Shown: one piece after another, positions 6,658 to 12,632 of the stretch
How the letters are laid out: the number at the start of each line of letters is the position of its first letter
Position numbering within the stretch: position 1 is the stretch's first letter
Virus record (IMG/VR): IMGVR_UViG_3300025324_000017
Location: 1-44,101 of that record
Length of the DNA: 44,101 bases
Direction: 5' to 3' (one strand)
Source: a virus
Translations under genes and position numbers: made by a program
Notes under the pieces: model-generated
Databases searched by the model: none
The model's input: the letters and a program-made list of their open reading frames with translations, nothing else
What the model was told of the DNA's origin: nothing

Positions 6658-7172
6658 GCCTTCCTGCGGCGGAGTGCGATCCCGTCCTTGGTGCGGACGG
6701 CTTCGAGTTCGTCTCCTCTTTCCCATCCGAGGGCCCGCACGTGGCGCAGTGGGATCGTGAGTTGATAGTTCAAGCGGTCGGGCTCTCCCCATCCGCCAGG
6801 CACTCGTGCGGTTCGGAGCTTCATCATACCGCTGGCGAGGCGCTTGCCCACGAGGCCGCGCCGATGTGCCTCATGCGCGTTCATCTTCGCGTCTCCCTCG
6901 TGCAGATGGGCCGGTCGAACGCACGTCGGATTGTCGCAGTTATGGAGAATCATTAGATCGATGGACGGCGTCTGTTTGCGGAGACCGAAAGCGAGCCGGT
7001 GGGCTTGGTACTGCGTCCCTCCGATGGCTAAGAGGCCATAGCCTTTGCGCGTATGTGTCCCGCGCCAGATCCAGCACCTCTGTGTCTTCTCTACATTCGA
7101 CCAGAACCGATGCGCCCACGTGTGGCGTAGGGCCAGCACGGGGCCGAGGTCGGTGGCATGGGGCATGGTCAT
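6654..7172 (-). CDS. HNH endonuclease fused to an AbrB-like domain
   Basis: 172 aa from ATG at 7172 (overlaps the AbrB stop). Residues ~20-105 are an HNH domain of the HNH_3/homing type: FWSNVEK, CWIWRGTHTRKGYG, AHRLAF, then LHNCDNPTCVRPAHLHEG with the catalytic H77 and metal-binding N/H residues. Residues ~133-172 (NYQLTIPLRHVRALGWERGD, then a C-terminal strand) are an AbrB/SpoVT-like swapped-hairpin DNA-binding domain. The AbrB part could give site preference to the nuclease. It is directly preceded by a stand-alone AbrB-like gene. Confidence 0.8.
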   Translation of the reverse strand: MTMPHATDLGPVLALRHTWAHRFWSNVEKTQRCWIWRGTHTRKGYGLLAIGGTQYQAHRLAFGLRKQTPSIDLMILHNCDNPTCVRPAHLHEGDAKMNAHEAHRRGLVGKRLASGMMKLRTARVPGGWGEPDRLNYQLTIPLRHVRALGWERGDELEAVRTKDGIALRRRKA

Positions 7173-7345
7173 GCCCTCTTGCGGGTGAGGATGACGCGGC
7201 CGTTCTTGACTTCGGCGTCGATCTCGTCGCCCTCTTGCCAGCCGGCGTCTTCGATGAGCTTCGAGTTGGGGTTGAGGACCCACTTGTAATACTTCTCGCC
7301 GGCGACTGTCCGGCTCACGTAGCGTTGGAGTCTCAATGAGCGCAT
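7169..7345 (-). CDS. AbrB/SpoVT-like transcriptional regulator
   Basis: 58 aa from ATG at 7345. Reads YYKWVLNPNSKLIEDAGWQE, then GDEIDAEVKNGRVILTRK, the strand-helix-strand pattern of AbrB swapped-hairpin proteins, common among small archaeal and bacterial regulators. It is the first gene leftward of the divergent control region, so autoregulation or control of the opposite operon is plausible. Confidence 0.75.
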   Translation of the reverse strand: MRSLRLQRYVSRTVAGEKYYKWVLNPNSKLIEDAGWQEGDEIDAEVKNGRVILTRKRA

Positions 7346-7465
7346 GCAATCCAGAGGGCGTATAAGGGGCTTCGCATCCTAAACGTTCGGAGCCTACTTT
7401 TTTGTGGTTAGGAGCCGAACCGTTATTTAGGAGCCGAACTATTAGGAGCCGAAGAGTGCAATCAC
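7346..7465. promoter_or_regulatory. Divergent promoter/control region
   Basis: The only clearly AT-enriched stretch in this part of the genome. Rightward it has CCGAACCGTTATTTAGG and CCGAACTATTAGG (the latter ends about 20 nt before ATG 7466, suiting a near-leaderless transcript). Leftward it has CCGAACGTTTAGG and CCTTATACG before ATG 7345. Best candidate for a lysis-lysogeny-type switch region. Confidence 0.6.
7408..7453 (+). repeat. Three direct repeats TTAGGAGCCGAA
   Basis: Copies at 7408-7420, 7427-7439 (both extended to TTAGGAGCCGAAC) and 7442-7453, spaced 19 and 15 nt apart; a degenerate TTCGGAGCC lies at 7385. Spacing and placement over the promoter suggest operator sites or iterons. 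Confidence 0.8.
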
Positions 7466-7831
7466 ATGCTCGCGACCCTGCTGCCGACTCGCTCCGTGAA
7501 GGATCTCATTTGCCCGTGCTGCGGCCAAATTTGTGAATTGGTCTTTGGCCAGTGGCAACCGCATCCTCCTCTCGACGTCGTCGCGTTCCACGTTGCGAGC
7601 GCGCACGAGGACACTGTCGGCCAGTGCGGTGGCGGGTGCGGCCGACGCGTCGCCCACGAAGACGAGGCGTGCTACCGAGAGTTCGGCATGTGCCGGGCGT
7701 GCGCGGTGAACGCATTCGGCGCGGAAGCCGCCACGTTCGACGCGCCCCCTCCCACGCCTTCGAGAGCCGCGTCTGAGAAGGCGGCTCTTGCCGCTCTCGC
7801 CCACGCAAGGGGGCGTCTCCCATCCAACTGA
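7466..7831 (+). CDS. Zinc-ribbon protein, first gene of the rightward ladder
   Basis: 121 aa. An N-terminal CPCCGQICEL is followed by a histidine (FHVASAHE), then CGGGCGRRVAH and CYREFGMCRAC, so at least two zinc-binding knuckles. The C-terminal third is Ala/Pro-rich. It heads an operon of tiny overlapping genes, mostly zinc proteins. Function unknown; transcription- or RNA-binding adaptor is one possibility. Confidence 0.75.
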   Translation: MLATLLPTRSVKDLICPCCGQICELVFGQWQPHPPLDVVAFHVASAHEDTVGQCGGGCGRRVAHEDEACYREFGMCRACAVNAFGAEAATFDAPPPTPSRAASEKAALAALAHARGRLPSN

Positions 7832-7842
7832 TCGAGTTGACC

Positions 7843-8220
7843 ATGGGGGCTGAGCGGAAGCGGCCCGGTCCCGAACCGTACAGCAACGACACCGCCAGCG
7901 CCTACGTCAAAATGGCCGTCCACCCGGGTGATGACCTCGATATTGTCATTGCGGCGGGTCGTGAGGCTCTCCAACGCGCGCTCAACGACGCGCCCTCCCG
8001 CAACGTGGTCGCGCCGCGGGCTCACGGGTGGATCGTGCGTGCGGAGGGTTTTCGTCCGGCTGATCCCGCGCCTCGCAGCCTCGGGTTGCGGTACGTTGAT
8101 GGCGCGCACGTGGGCGAGTTCGCGTTGGAAGACTCTGCGCGCAAGGCCGAGAAGGGTCTCGCGCTCCTCGACCGCGCTGGAGCCAAGGTCAGCGTCACGC
8201 CGCCAACGGGAGGCGCGTGA
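7843..8220 (+). CDS. Conserved-looking protein of unknown function
   Basis: 125 aa from ATG at 7843; TTG at 7837 is an alternative. N-terminus is basic and proline-rich (ERKRPGPEPYS), then a mixed alpha/beta domain (MAVHPGDDLDIVIAAGREAL, and GLRYVDGAHVGEFALEDSA). No cysteines, unlike the surrounding genes. Unknown function. Confidence 0.7.
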   Translation: MGAERKRPGPEPYSNDTASAYVKMAVHPGDDLDIVIAAGREALQRALNDAPSRNVVAPRAHGWIVRAEGFRPADPAPRSLGLRYVDGAHVGEFALEDSARKAEKGLALLDRAGAKVSVTPPTGGA

Positions 8221-8241
8221 GGCTTGGCGACTCCCATCTAC

Positions 8242-8419
8242 ATGACCCACATCTGCGGAGGGATGCCCTCTGTCGGGTAGTCATCGCCTCGAAAAGCCGT
8301 GGTTCGTCTGTAGGGCGTGCGGCTATGTCTGCTACAACCGAGCGCACAATCTCGCCCATGATCATTGCGGGAAGTTTGGGCCGAGCGCCGGTCACGAGAT
8401 GCTGGGGTGCCAACCATGA
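8242..8419 (+). pseudogene. Zinc-ribbon gene with an apparent +1 frameshift
   Basis: ATG at 8242 reads MTHICGGMPSVG and stops at TAG (8278-8280). Shifting +1 at that stop gives SHRLEKPWFVCRACGYVC, then an AHNLAHDHCGKFG segment, ending at TGA 8417-8419, which overlaps the next ATG exactly as for the other genes here. In that second frame there is no ATG, GTG or TTG after the previous in-frame stop (8243-8245). It is either a true frameshift mutation, an assembly indel, or programmed frameshifting. Confidence 0.5.
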
Positions 8420-8613
8420 GCCCACCGCCAGGAAGTCCCCTCATTGAAGGCGAGTGGGTCAGGTGCCACGAGTGCGGAGATTGGGCGCGAGTCCGTCCTG
8501 ACCTCACCTACGGCAAGCACTACCCGAGCGCGGCGCGAGCATCATACGACCTCGTCTGCCGCAAGGTCTCGATGCCGATTCCCGAGGGGGTGGAACGTCG
8601 TGCCGTCGCCTGA
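8416..8613 (+). CDS. Small zinc-ribbon protein
   Basis: 65 aa, ATG overlapping the previous stop. After the leader MSPPPGSPLIE comes WVRCHECGDWARV and a distal LVCRK, a probable partial zinc knuckle (CxxC plus later C/H). Part of the ladder of tiny coupled genes. Confidence 0.65.
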   Translation: MSPPPGSPLIEGEWVRCHECGDWARVRPDLTYGKHYPSAARASYDLVCRKVSMPIPEGVERRAVA

Positions 8614-8782
8614 GCCGCCAAGAAGACCTCCGATCGTCCGAGTCGTCGCGGGGCGTCTCGTTGCTGAGTCGGTCCTCGATACAATGAGGGCACTTCTCCG
8701 AGACGGATACGCCTCAGAAAGCCCGCAGGAGCGAGAACCGATAGAGGCGTTCGCGCGTGCGATCGAGGTGGCCCTTCAATGA
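8600..8782 (+). CDS. Small helical protein
   Basis: 60 aa from GTG at 8600, overlapping the previous gene by 14 nt. Proline-rich start (PSPEPPRRPP), then VAESVLDTMRALLRDGYASE and a C-terminal helix. Stop overlaps the next ATG. No family recognised. Confidence 0.6.
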   Translation: MPSPEPPRRPPIVRVVAGRLVAESVLDTMRALLRDGYASESPQEREPIEAFARAIEVALQ

Positions 8783-8895
8783 GTAGCCACTACGGCGAGA
8801 CGCCGCACGTCACCGTCCCGAGCGTCCGCGCGCTCAAGATACTCGCTCGTCGTGCATCGTCCCAAGAGGCGTTCGTCATGGAGGCGCGGCGATGA
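8779..8895 (+). CDS. Tiny ORF, 38 aa
   Basis: MSSHYGETPHVTVPSVRAL followed by a short basic helix ending MEARR. Both ends overlap neighbours by ATGA, which is the main evidence. No cysteine; function unknown. Confidence 0.5.
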   Translation: MSSHYGETPHVTVPSVRALKILARRASSQEAFVMEARR

Positions 8896-9140
8896 GCGCG
8901 GAGAAGAAAGGAAGGCCCACCGCCGCTGAAGTCGGTCGCTGGCTCGAAGGGACGACGAAGGACCAGAGCGACGTTCAGGAACACTTCAACCTCACCGAGC
9001 GCGAGGCGGAAGGCCTCGTCATCGCCAGCGGCGTTGAGCGGTGCGAGGGCTGCGATTGGAACTTCCGCAAGGCCGACCTCGGCGACACGCCGACCGGCTA
9101 CATCTGCCCGGAGTGCAAGAAGGAGCGTGTTTCCGCATGA
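8892..9140 (+). CDS. Zinc-ribbon protein
   Basis: 82 aa. N-terminal basic segment, helical middle (LTEREAEGLVIASG) and a C-terminal zinc ribbon CEGCDWNF...YICPECKKE with two CxxC knuckles about 18 residues apart. Typical of transcription-elongation or RNA-polymerase-subunit-like ribbons, but too short to assign. Confidence 0.75.
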   Translation: MSAEKKGRPTAAEVGRWLEGTTKDQSDVQEHFNLTEREAEGLVIASGVERCEGCDWNFRKADLGDTPTGYICPECKKERVSA

Positions 9141-9265
9141 GCGCCCCGTCGCGAGGAAGTCGTGGCGAACGCTCCACCTTCGAGCCCGCGAATCGCCTGG
9201 CGGTCTGCGGCATCTGTGGGGCGCCCTACGAACTGCACGAGACGGCAGAGGCATGGTGCCCATGA
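9137..9265 (+). CDS. Tiny CxxC protein, 42 aa
   Basis: MSAPSRGSRGE leader, then AVCGICGAPYELHETAEAWC: CxxC, a histidine and a final cysteine could bind one zinc. ATGA overlaps at both ends. Confidence 0.6.
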   Translation: MSAPSRGSRGERSTFEPANRLAVCGICGAPYELHETAEAWCP

Positions 9266-9369
9266 GCCCGCGATCAAGAAGCCTCTCCGACGAAGAGTTT
9301 GACGCTCGCGCTTGGTCGCGCTGCGTTTGCGGAACGTGGCGAGCAAGATTTGCGGAAGGTGACGGATGA
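9262..9369 (+). CDS. Tiny CxC protein, 35 aa
   Basis: MSPRSRSLSDEEFDARAWS then RCVCGTWRARFAEG. A single CxC; coupled by ATGA on both sides. Likely a degenerate member of the same series of small zinc proteins. Confidence 0.55.
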   Translation: MSPRSRSLSDEEFDARAWSRCVCGTWRARFAEGDG

Positions 9370-9740
9370 CAGGAAGTGCCCTCATCGAGCGTCCGAGCTT
9401 GCTCCTGGGCGTGTACGTCTGCTCCGAGTGCTCGTGGGAGTACGGAATGCTCCATGCGGCGGAGCCTGTCGCGGGGAGCGTCGCGTACCCGTGTTGCTGG
9501 AAGGGGCCGGGCCACAAAGCGCCCGTGTCTGATGTCGTCGCCATCTTCCGCGCGCCTGGCCGAGAGATGGCGAATCTCGCAGCGATTGTGCTCCCGTCTC
9601 TTGCTGCCGGCGAGAGCGTGCTCGTCCCGTTGCGCGCGAACCTCGCTGAAGTGCCACTTGACTCGATCGCTCTCGGTCGGCCCGAGCGCGCGCTGGGAGT
9701 CGAGTTCGCGGCGTGGCCGAACCGCGGAGGGATTCCATGA
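9366..9740 (+). CDS. Zinc-ribbon protein with C-terminal alpha/beta domain
   Basis: 124 aa. YVCSECSWEYGML and later PCCWKG supply four cysteines of a zinc ribbon (residues ~18-45). Residues 50-124 form an extra domain (VSDVVAIFRAPGREMANLAA, LVPLRANLAEVPLDS). Largest gene in the middle of the ladder. Unknown function. Confidence 0.7.
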   Translation: MTGSALIERPSLLLGVYVCSECSWEYGMLHAAEPVAGSVAYPCCWKGPGHKAPVSDVVAIFRAPGREMANLAAIVLPSLAAGESVLVPLRANLAEVPLDSIALGRPERALGVEFAAWPNRGGIP

Positions 9741-9883
9741 GCAACCCACAGCCAGGAAGTGACCGCCTCGGCCCTTGTCCGAAGAACGGCAGCGGGCCCA
9801 ACGCGCTCCATTGCGCGGGCTACCAGATCGGCAACCACAGCGGGTGCCACTACTGCGGGGAGGGGTTCGCGCTTGCCGAATGA
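9737..9883 (+). CDS. Small cysteine/histidine-rich protein, 48 aa
   Basis: Leader MSNPQPGSDRLGPC, then LHCAGYQIGNHSGCHYCGEG: five Cys and two His in 48 residues, a compact zinc knuckle. ATGA start; its 3' end overlaps the next gene by 11 nt. Confidence 0.65.
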   Translation: MSNPQPGSDRLGPCPKNGSGPNALHCAGYQIGNHSGCHYCGEGFALAE

Positions 9884-10076
9884 GACGCGAGGTAGCCCCC
9901 GAATCCAGGGGTACGATCGCTCCGCGCAGGAGTGGGCGGATCGCGCGTCGAACAGGGAGATAGCGGCGCACCTCCGGGCGCACAAGCGTCTCCGTGGCGT
10001 CGAGGGTACGATGACGGCGGCGCTCCTCGAAGTCGCCGCGCGTCGGCTCGACCCCGACGAGGAGGGTGAACCTTGA
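9873..10076 (+). CDS. Small basic helical protein
   Basis: 67 aa from TTG at 9873; the choice rests on overlap with the previous gene. Reads GYDRSAQEWADRASNREIAA, then a helix-turn-helix-like run MTAALLEVAARRLD. No cysteines. Unknown. Confidence 0.55.
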   Translation: MPNETRGSPRIQGYDRSAQEWADRASNREIAAHLRAHKRLRGVEGTMTAALLEVAARRLDPDEEGEP

Positions 10077-10231
10077 ACGCCCCACCGTCAAGTAGTCCGG
10101 TCATCGAGTCGGAAATCGAGGAGGACGACGCGGAAACCTCAGAAACGTGCGACTCCTGCGACGGAGAGGGCGCGTCCTTCCGCGCAACGAAACGCAAGTA
10201 CCTGTGCGAGGAATGCTACTATGCCGAGTGA
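10073..10231 (+). CDS. Small zinc-ribbon protein, 52 aa
   Basis: TTG at 10073 overlaps the previous stop as TTGA. Acidic leader (IESEIEEDDAETSE), then CDSCDGEG and CEECYYAE: two CxxC knuckles as in DnaJ-type or rubredoxin-like zinc ribbons. Confidence 0.65.
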   Translation: MNAPPSSSPVIESEIEEDDAETSETCDSCDGEGASFRATKRKYLCEECYYAE

Positions 10232-10325
10232 GCAGTCAAGAAGCGGTCTCCGCAACCTGGCTTGCGTCCTCTGCTCGATGAGCCCGACGCACCCGTGCCG
10301 CGAGCACGCGGGGGGATCGACGTGA
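10221..10325 (+). CDS. Tiny cysteine/histidine protein, 34 aa
   Basis: MPSEQSRSGLRNLACVLCSM then THPCREH: CxxC...H..C...H, a possible single zinc finger. Overlaps the previous gene by 11 nt and the next by GTGA. Confidence 0.5.
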   Translation: MPSEQSRSGLRNLACVLCSMSPTHPCREHAGGST

Positions 10326-10477
10326 GCCCGCAGTCACGGAATCGTTCCTCGTGGGTCAAGCGTCAGGGCGCGGGTGGCGCGGCGTGTCCTGCGTGTGGAG
10401 CGCGCATGCTCCGAATTCGCGTACCCGGCGAAGCGCGTCTCCAATGCGCGACGTGTTCGCGTGGAGCGCGTTTGTGA
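10322..10477 (+). CDS. Small zinc-ribbon protein, 51 aa
   Basis: GTG at 10322 (GTGA). Basic N-terminus, then AACPACGARMLRIRVPGEAR and LQCATCSRG: classic two-knuckle CxxC zinc ribbon with a beta hairpin between. Confidence 0.7.
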   Translation: MSPQSRNRSSWVKRQGAGGAACPACGARMLRIRVPGEARLQCATCSRGARL

Positions 10478-10590
10478 GGATCACGCTGAAGGCGTCTTAC
10501 TTGTTTGGGCGTGTGCTCGTGTGGCAGACGCGTGAAGTCGTCGCCGAGTCGGAAGAAGAAGCAAGAGCGTTCCTCCGCGAAATGAAATAG
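10474..10590 (+). CDS. Tiny beta-hairpin/helix protein, 38 aa
   Basis: GTG at 10474 (GTGA). VRITLKASYLFGRVLVWQTR then ESEEEARAFLREMK: strands followed by one acidic helix. Last gene of the rightward ladder; it converges on the leftward tiny gene at 10596. Confidence 0.5.
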   Translation: MRITLKASYLFGRVLVWQTREVVAESEEEARAFLREMK

Positions 10591-10595
10591 ATCGC

Positions 10596-10691
10596 CTATC
10601 GGCGTCGGGTGGCGTTGTAGACGGCGAGCCGGTACAAGACCGCGGCTCCGACGCCACTCGATAGGATGCCGACGAGTTCGGTGCCGTGCAT
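10596..10691 (-). CDS. Tiny membrane protein, 31 aa
   Basis: ATG at 10691. ELVGILSSGVGAAVLYRLAV is one hydrophobic segment, followed by a basic tail NATRRR. It is coupled two nt after the upstream gene's stop. Size and topology would fit a holin-like or small inhibitor peptide, but nothing more specific can be said. Confidence 0.45.
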   Translation of the reverse strand: MHGTELVGILSSGVGAAVLYRLAVYNATRRR

Positions 10692-10693
10692 GG

Positions 10694-10993
10694 TCAACCC
10701 AAGCCGATTTTGTTGAGCGCGCGTTTCACGAGGCTCGCGTCGGTGGGGACTACGAGCGCGGTCGAGTCCCGTGCCGGTGCGGCCTGCGCGAGTGAAGAAG
10801 GAACGGAAAGAGAGGGGGCCGCGCTCGCCGGTGGATTGGCGGGCGCGGCGATTGGCATGATCGAGCCCTGTGCCGCAAGTTGTAGGTTCGCGCGAAGGAG
10901 TGCGAGCTCCAACCGCGCGACGACGCCGCTACTCCTTCGCCCCACGCGGAGCGGAAGAGGCTGCGTCGAGTTGCACCCACAAGTACGGCACAC
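10694..10993 (-). CDS. Protein with N-terminal zinc knuckle and Ala/Pro-rich linker
   Basis: 99 aa, GTG start. CRTCGCNS at the very N-terminus, then a helix (GVVARLELALLRANLQL), an Ala/Pro linker (APANPPASAAPSLSVPSS) and a C-terminal ASLVKRALNKIGLG that looks like an amphipathic or membrane-active helix. Unknown; downstream of the long helical protein at 11004. Confidence 0.6.
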   Translation of the reverse strand: MCRTCGCNSTQPLPLRVGRRSSGVVARLELALLRANLQLAAQGSIMPIAAPANPPASAAPSLSVPSSLAQAAPARDSTALVVPTDASLVKRALNKIGLG

Positions 10994-11003
10994 GCTTGTT
11001 CAC

Positions 11004-11534
11004 CTACGGGTGCGCGAGGGGCAGGCTGGGCACGCGGGCGAGGGCGAGTTCGAGTTCGCGGATGCGGTTCGTGTCCATCTTCTCGCGCGTCGCGCCGCCT
11101 TCAGCGCGGACGAGTTCCTTGAGCTCGCAGCAACACTCGGCCAGTTGCATCGTGATCGCGTTGCGGTTCCGCTCGGCGGAAAGCTCCGCAGCCGCAGCGA
11201 CCTTCTCGATGGCGAGGTTCGTCGCCGCGTTCGAGACCGAGATGGCGAGGAGCGTTGCCGCCGCCGTCTTCTCGACCGCGAGGAGCGATGCCGCGCTCGT
11301 CTTCTCGTTCTGCACGCCAAGCGCACCAGCCGCGACTTGGATGCCGAGCATGGTTGCCGCGCCCGTCTTCTCGACCGCGAGTTCAGCCGCGCGACCGTTC
11401 AGGCTCGTCGCGACGACGTTGTCGTAGTGGTTCGGGTGGCCTCCGTAGCCGTAGCCTCCGCGTCCCGAGTAGTCGCGCGCGCTCGCGTCATCGCTCGTCA
11501 CCGAGCGGGTTCCGTCCGTGATGATTTCTGCCAT
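11004..11534 (-). CDS. Helical repeat virion-associated-type protein
   Basis: 176 aa from ATG at 11534. After a Gly/Tyr-rich segment (YSGRGGYGYGGHPNHYDN), about 70 residues repeat EKxxAAxLLAI-like units (VEKTGAAT, NEKTSAAS, VEKTAAAT, IEKVAAAA), then CCCELKELV and a C-terminal helix. Such Ala-rich heptad proteins with a CCCE motif are common uncharacterised genes beside phage head/tail modules. Confidence 0.75.
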   Translation of the reverse strand: MAEIITDGTRSVTSDDASARDYSGRGGYGYGGHPNHYDNVVATSLNGRAAELAVEKTGAATMLGIQVAAGALGVQNEKTSAASLLAVEKTAAATLLAISVSNAATNLAIEKVAAAAELSAERNRNAITMQLAECCCELKELVRAEGGATREKMDTNRIRELELALARVPSLPLAHP

Positions 11535-11545
11535 GAGAATTCTCC

Positions 11546-11563
11546 GCCCCCAAGAGTGGGGGC
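11546..11563. terminator. GC-rich hairpin
   Basis: GCCCCCA, loop AGAG, TGGGGGC: a perfect 7-bp stem between two leftward genes (ATG 11534 and stop 11616). Candidate terminator or 5' leader structure. Confidence 0.5.
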
Positions 11564-11615
11564 AAGACGGTATGCGCGCGCGGGGCCATGAGTTGAACCC
11601 CATGCGTGTCCGAGT

Positions 11616-11798
11616 CTACTTGGTCGCTCGGGGGTCTCGACGCTTGTCCACGTACTCCCTGAGCGCTGCTTCGATGAGCGCGCTTGGTTGCCGCACGCCA
11701 GTCAAGTGGCACGCGTGTTGGAGGGGGTCTCGGGCGGGTTTGGTTAACCACACTTCCCGACCCGGTTGTGCCACTATCCTCGCCTCGAATTGGGACAT
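11616..11798 (-). CDS. Ribbon-helix-helix (VapB/Arc-like) protein
   Basis: 60 aa from ATG at 11798. REVWLTKPARDPLQHACHLT forms the strand and first helix, and RQPSALIEAALREYVDKRR the second helix, as in VapB-type antitoxins and small RHH regulators. No toxin gene is adjacent. A TTGTTTAAGC box lies just upstream and reads in both directions, so it may control both this gene and the divergent island at 11913. Confidence 0.7.
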   Translation of the reverse strand: MSQFEARIVAQPGREVWLTKPARDPLQHACHLTGVRQPSALIEAALREYVDKRRDPRATK

Positions 11799-11808
11799 GT
11801 AACCGTGC

Positions 11809-11822
11809 CACCATGCTTAAAC
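11809..11822. promoter_or_regulatory. Bidirectional AT-rich box
   Basis: Imperfectly palindromic GCTTAAACAAGC lies between the divergent genes starting at 11798 and 11913. A second weak box, TCTCTAAGC at 11879-11887, sits about 28 nt before ATG 11913. Confidence 0.35.
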
Positions 11823-11912
11823 AAGCAAGCCAACAAGGTGGGGGGCCCACCCCCACGCGCACCCACGCGCAGGACGCGAGTCTCTAAGCTCCCCACGCCG
11901 CGTCGCGCGCGC

Positions 11913-12551
11913 ATGGGGAAGCGCAAGTTCAACTTGGAAGTCACGCAGGAGGAGGCGGACGAAGCGCGCGCCGTCTTGCCCAAAGGCGCGAGCACGAACG
12001 ACGTCGCGTGGCGCATCCTCAGCCTTCGCGTCAGCCACGCGCAGTCTCAAGCGGAGGCCGACGCGGCTCGCGTCCTCATGCGGCTGCTCCTCGACGCCGA
12101 AGGCAAACCCATTCCCAGCGACCTCACGAACGCCGTGCCCGCCGTGTTCTCGCGCCAACGGTACGCCGCGTACGACGCAGCCAACGACTTCGTGAGGGGC
12201 GTGCGCTTTGCCGCCGTCGTTGACGGGCACACGACGCCGTACTGCCTCTCGATCCACGATCGCAGCATCGCCAAATCGGATCCCCACTACGCGACGCTCC
12301 GGCCCCCCTTCCAGCACGCCGCTGGGATCGAGTGCCGCACGATGGCCGTACCCGTCCTCGAGACGGACGCGGCGTGGCGGTTCGACGAAGACTGGGACGC
12401 GTGGCTCAACACGCACGACTCCATGATCCCGCCAGCCCCATTCGTAGCCCCACCCCGCGCGCGCCGCCGCAAGAAAGAGAAGAAGCCGGCCGCCCCCGAG
12501 GACGCGTCGACGAACCGCCAGGATCACGAGCCCGCGCCCGACTCCGGATAA
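11913..12551 (+). CDS. Stand-alone MuF C-terminal-domain paralogue
   Basis: 212 aa from ATG at 11913. Residues ~70-165 closely match the MuF-like head protein at 28754: RYAAYDAANDFVRGVRF here, RYSAYEAAGNFVRGVRF there; then TPYCLSIHDRSIAKSD, PPF, CRTMAVPVLETDAAW. The N-terminus (KRKFNLEVTQEEADEARAVL) looks like a small DNA-binding or oligomerisation element, and the C-terminus is basic and disordered (RRRKKEKKPAAPED). It is on the opposite strand from all morphogenesis genes, so it is probably not a simple head protein. Confidence 0.8.
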   Translation: MGKRKFNLEVTQEEADEARAVLPKGASTNDVAWRILSLRVSHAQSQAEADAARVLMRLLLDAEGKPIPSDLTNAVPAVFSRQRYAAYDAANDFVRGVRFAAVVDGHTTPYCLSIHDRSIAKSDPHYATLRPPFQHAAGIECRTMAVPVLETDAAWRFDEDWDAWLNTHDSMIPPAPFVAPPRARRRKKEKKPAAPEDASTNRQDHEPAPDSG

Positions 12552-12596
12552 GCGCCTTGAGGCGTGGCCGCCTTAAACCCATGCCCCTTTCGCGGG

Positions 12597-12607
12597 TGAA
12601 CCTTTTA
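12597..12607 (+). promoter_or_regulatory. TATA-like box before the small membrane protein
   Basis: TGAACC directly followed by TTTTAG. The distance to ATG 12633 is about 28 nt, the spacing expected for an archaeal-type leaderless transcript. A second possible box, CCTTAAACCC, is at 12570. Confidence 0.4.
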
Positions 12608-12632
12608 GCCTCAGTGCGTGTCCTCTGGGCGC

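Noticed and set aside
7762-7787. AGAGCCGC/GCGGCTCT inverted repeat in the first ladder gene
   Set aside because: Only 8-bp arms with a 10-nt loop in GC-rich coding DNA; not exceptional.
11616-11798. Toxin-antitoxin module suggested by the VapB-like protein
   Set aside because: No adjacent PIN-domain or other toxin gene; neighbours are virion-type proteins.
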